Assembly (NCBI GenBank): GCA_025084515.1
Contig: JAJAGP010003162.1
Coordinates: 18,563-82,562, forward strand
Direction of reading: 5' to 3'
Source of the DNA: Ancistrus triradiatus
Taxonomy: Eukaryota > Chordata > Actinopteri > Siluriformes > Loricariidae
DNA length: 64,000 bases
The notes beneath the pieces are model-generated. The model had not been told where the DNA came from. It saw only the letters and a program-made list of their open reading frames with translations, and searched no databases. A program made the translations under genes and the position numbers. Position 1 is the stretch's first letter, and each line of letters starts with the position of its first letter. Of the stretch, positions 63,400-64,000 are shown piece after piece.

Positions 63400-64000
63400 A
63401 GTGTATTCCTGTCTGCTGAGATGTTAATGGATGGGTTTAGAATAAATAGTGCTGAGGATTAACAAGGGTTAATAGAGCTAGATGTTTCAGTTCATAAGAC
63501 TGGTTGCTACTGGCTGCTGTCAGAAAAGTAAAACTCTTAAACAGCAAAGGCAGTATAGCCTAGTCTGGTATAGCGTGACCGTGATGTCATCGGCAGACTG
63601 AGCAAACTGTAGTGACACATTACAGCATATATTTATAGCAGTTTTATACGATTTCTCTTCTACAGGTGTGTGCGTGTGCATTACATTCTGTAAAGCAGGA
63701 TGTTGACCAAATGGATGTTGACCAGACATTACCATATTAACATAGTATTTTATGCTGCTGTAATGTAAATATAAAGGGTATTTTCTAGAGATGCACCATT
63801 TCCTTTTCCGATTCTCATTTCTGATTTTTTTTTAATATATGACAGGCCTATTCTGATTTCCTTGCTGTCTAAGAAATGACAGCACACAGAAACAATTGCC
63901 AAAGAAAGATAGCAGGAGCTGTTGGATTGTACCCGGCTCTATTTTCTCACTAGCTGTAGCTTTGTGGCATTGGCCACAAAATATCTATCACTGCAAACTT
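63400..64000. other. SLC9A7 intron 9, right edge
   Basis: Short stretches near 63380-63540 resemble 62930-63090 (TGTATTCCTGTCTACTGAG; TTCAAGACTGG-like), an old local duplication flanking the SINE. No exon recognised. Confidence 0.4.

Overview
The window is a piece of a teleost fish nuclear chromosome, most likely an ostariophysan (a catfish is my guess). The evidence is two vertebrate genes with fish-like divergence, large GT-AG introns, many Tc1/mariner, hAT-like and pogo-like DNA transposons, tRNA-derived SINEs whose 3' parts read like common ostariophysan repeats, and long CA/TG and TA microsatellites. The species call is inference; the vertebrate call is firm.

Two protein-coding genes lie head to head. 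On the minus strand, RP2 (the ARL3 GTPase-activating protein mutated in X-linked retinitis pigmentosa 2) is complete in coding sequence: five exons between 11674 and 601, 370 codons, all joined by canonical splice sites. On the plus strand, SLC9A7 (organellar Na+,K+/H+ exchanger NHE7) begins at 21829. Its first nine coding exons (401 residues, in frame throughout) run to 61663, and the rest lies past the right edge. The start codons are about 10.2 kb apart. The two genes are close neighbours on human Xp11.3, so this is conserved local synteny.

Region by region: 1-600 is RP2 3' flank or UTR. 601-11674 is RP2, with introns holding SINEs, a terminal-inverted-repeat element and a Tc1 relic. 11675-12000 is the RP2 upstream region, with five CCAAT boxes in a 23-33 bp rhythm. 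12000-21690 is intergenic, with SINEs (one carrying an internal hAT-like element), a complete but dead Tc1 element, a near-perfect 47-bp-arm hairpin, and two degenerate CTACCA/TGGTAG arrays in opposite orientation that run almost to the SLC9A7 start. 21829-64000 is SLC9A7, about 97% intron, packed with nested transposons. Four copies of one pogo-like MITE all lie in its introns in the sense orientation, and intron 8 has a 1.5 kb composite microsatellite.

The most notable molecular feature is SLC9A7 intron 7. It has no GT-AG boundaries but begins ATATCCTT and ends AC, with a U12-type branch site 12 nt upstream: a minor-spliceosome AT-AC intron. A pogo-like MITE has landed 33 nt inside it. I found no evidence of a new multi-gene system. 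The unusual items concern splicing, promoter architecture and transposon nesting.

The two genes do not share a pathway that I know of: RP2 acts at the plasma membrane and ciliary base in lipidated-cargo release, and NHE7 sets pH in the trans-Golgi and endosomes.
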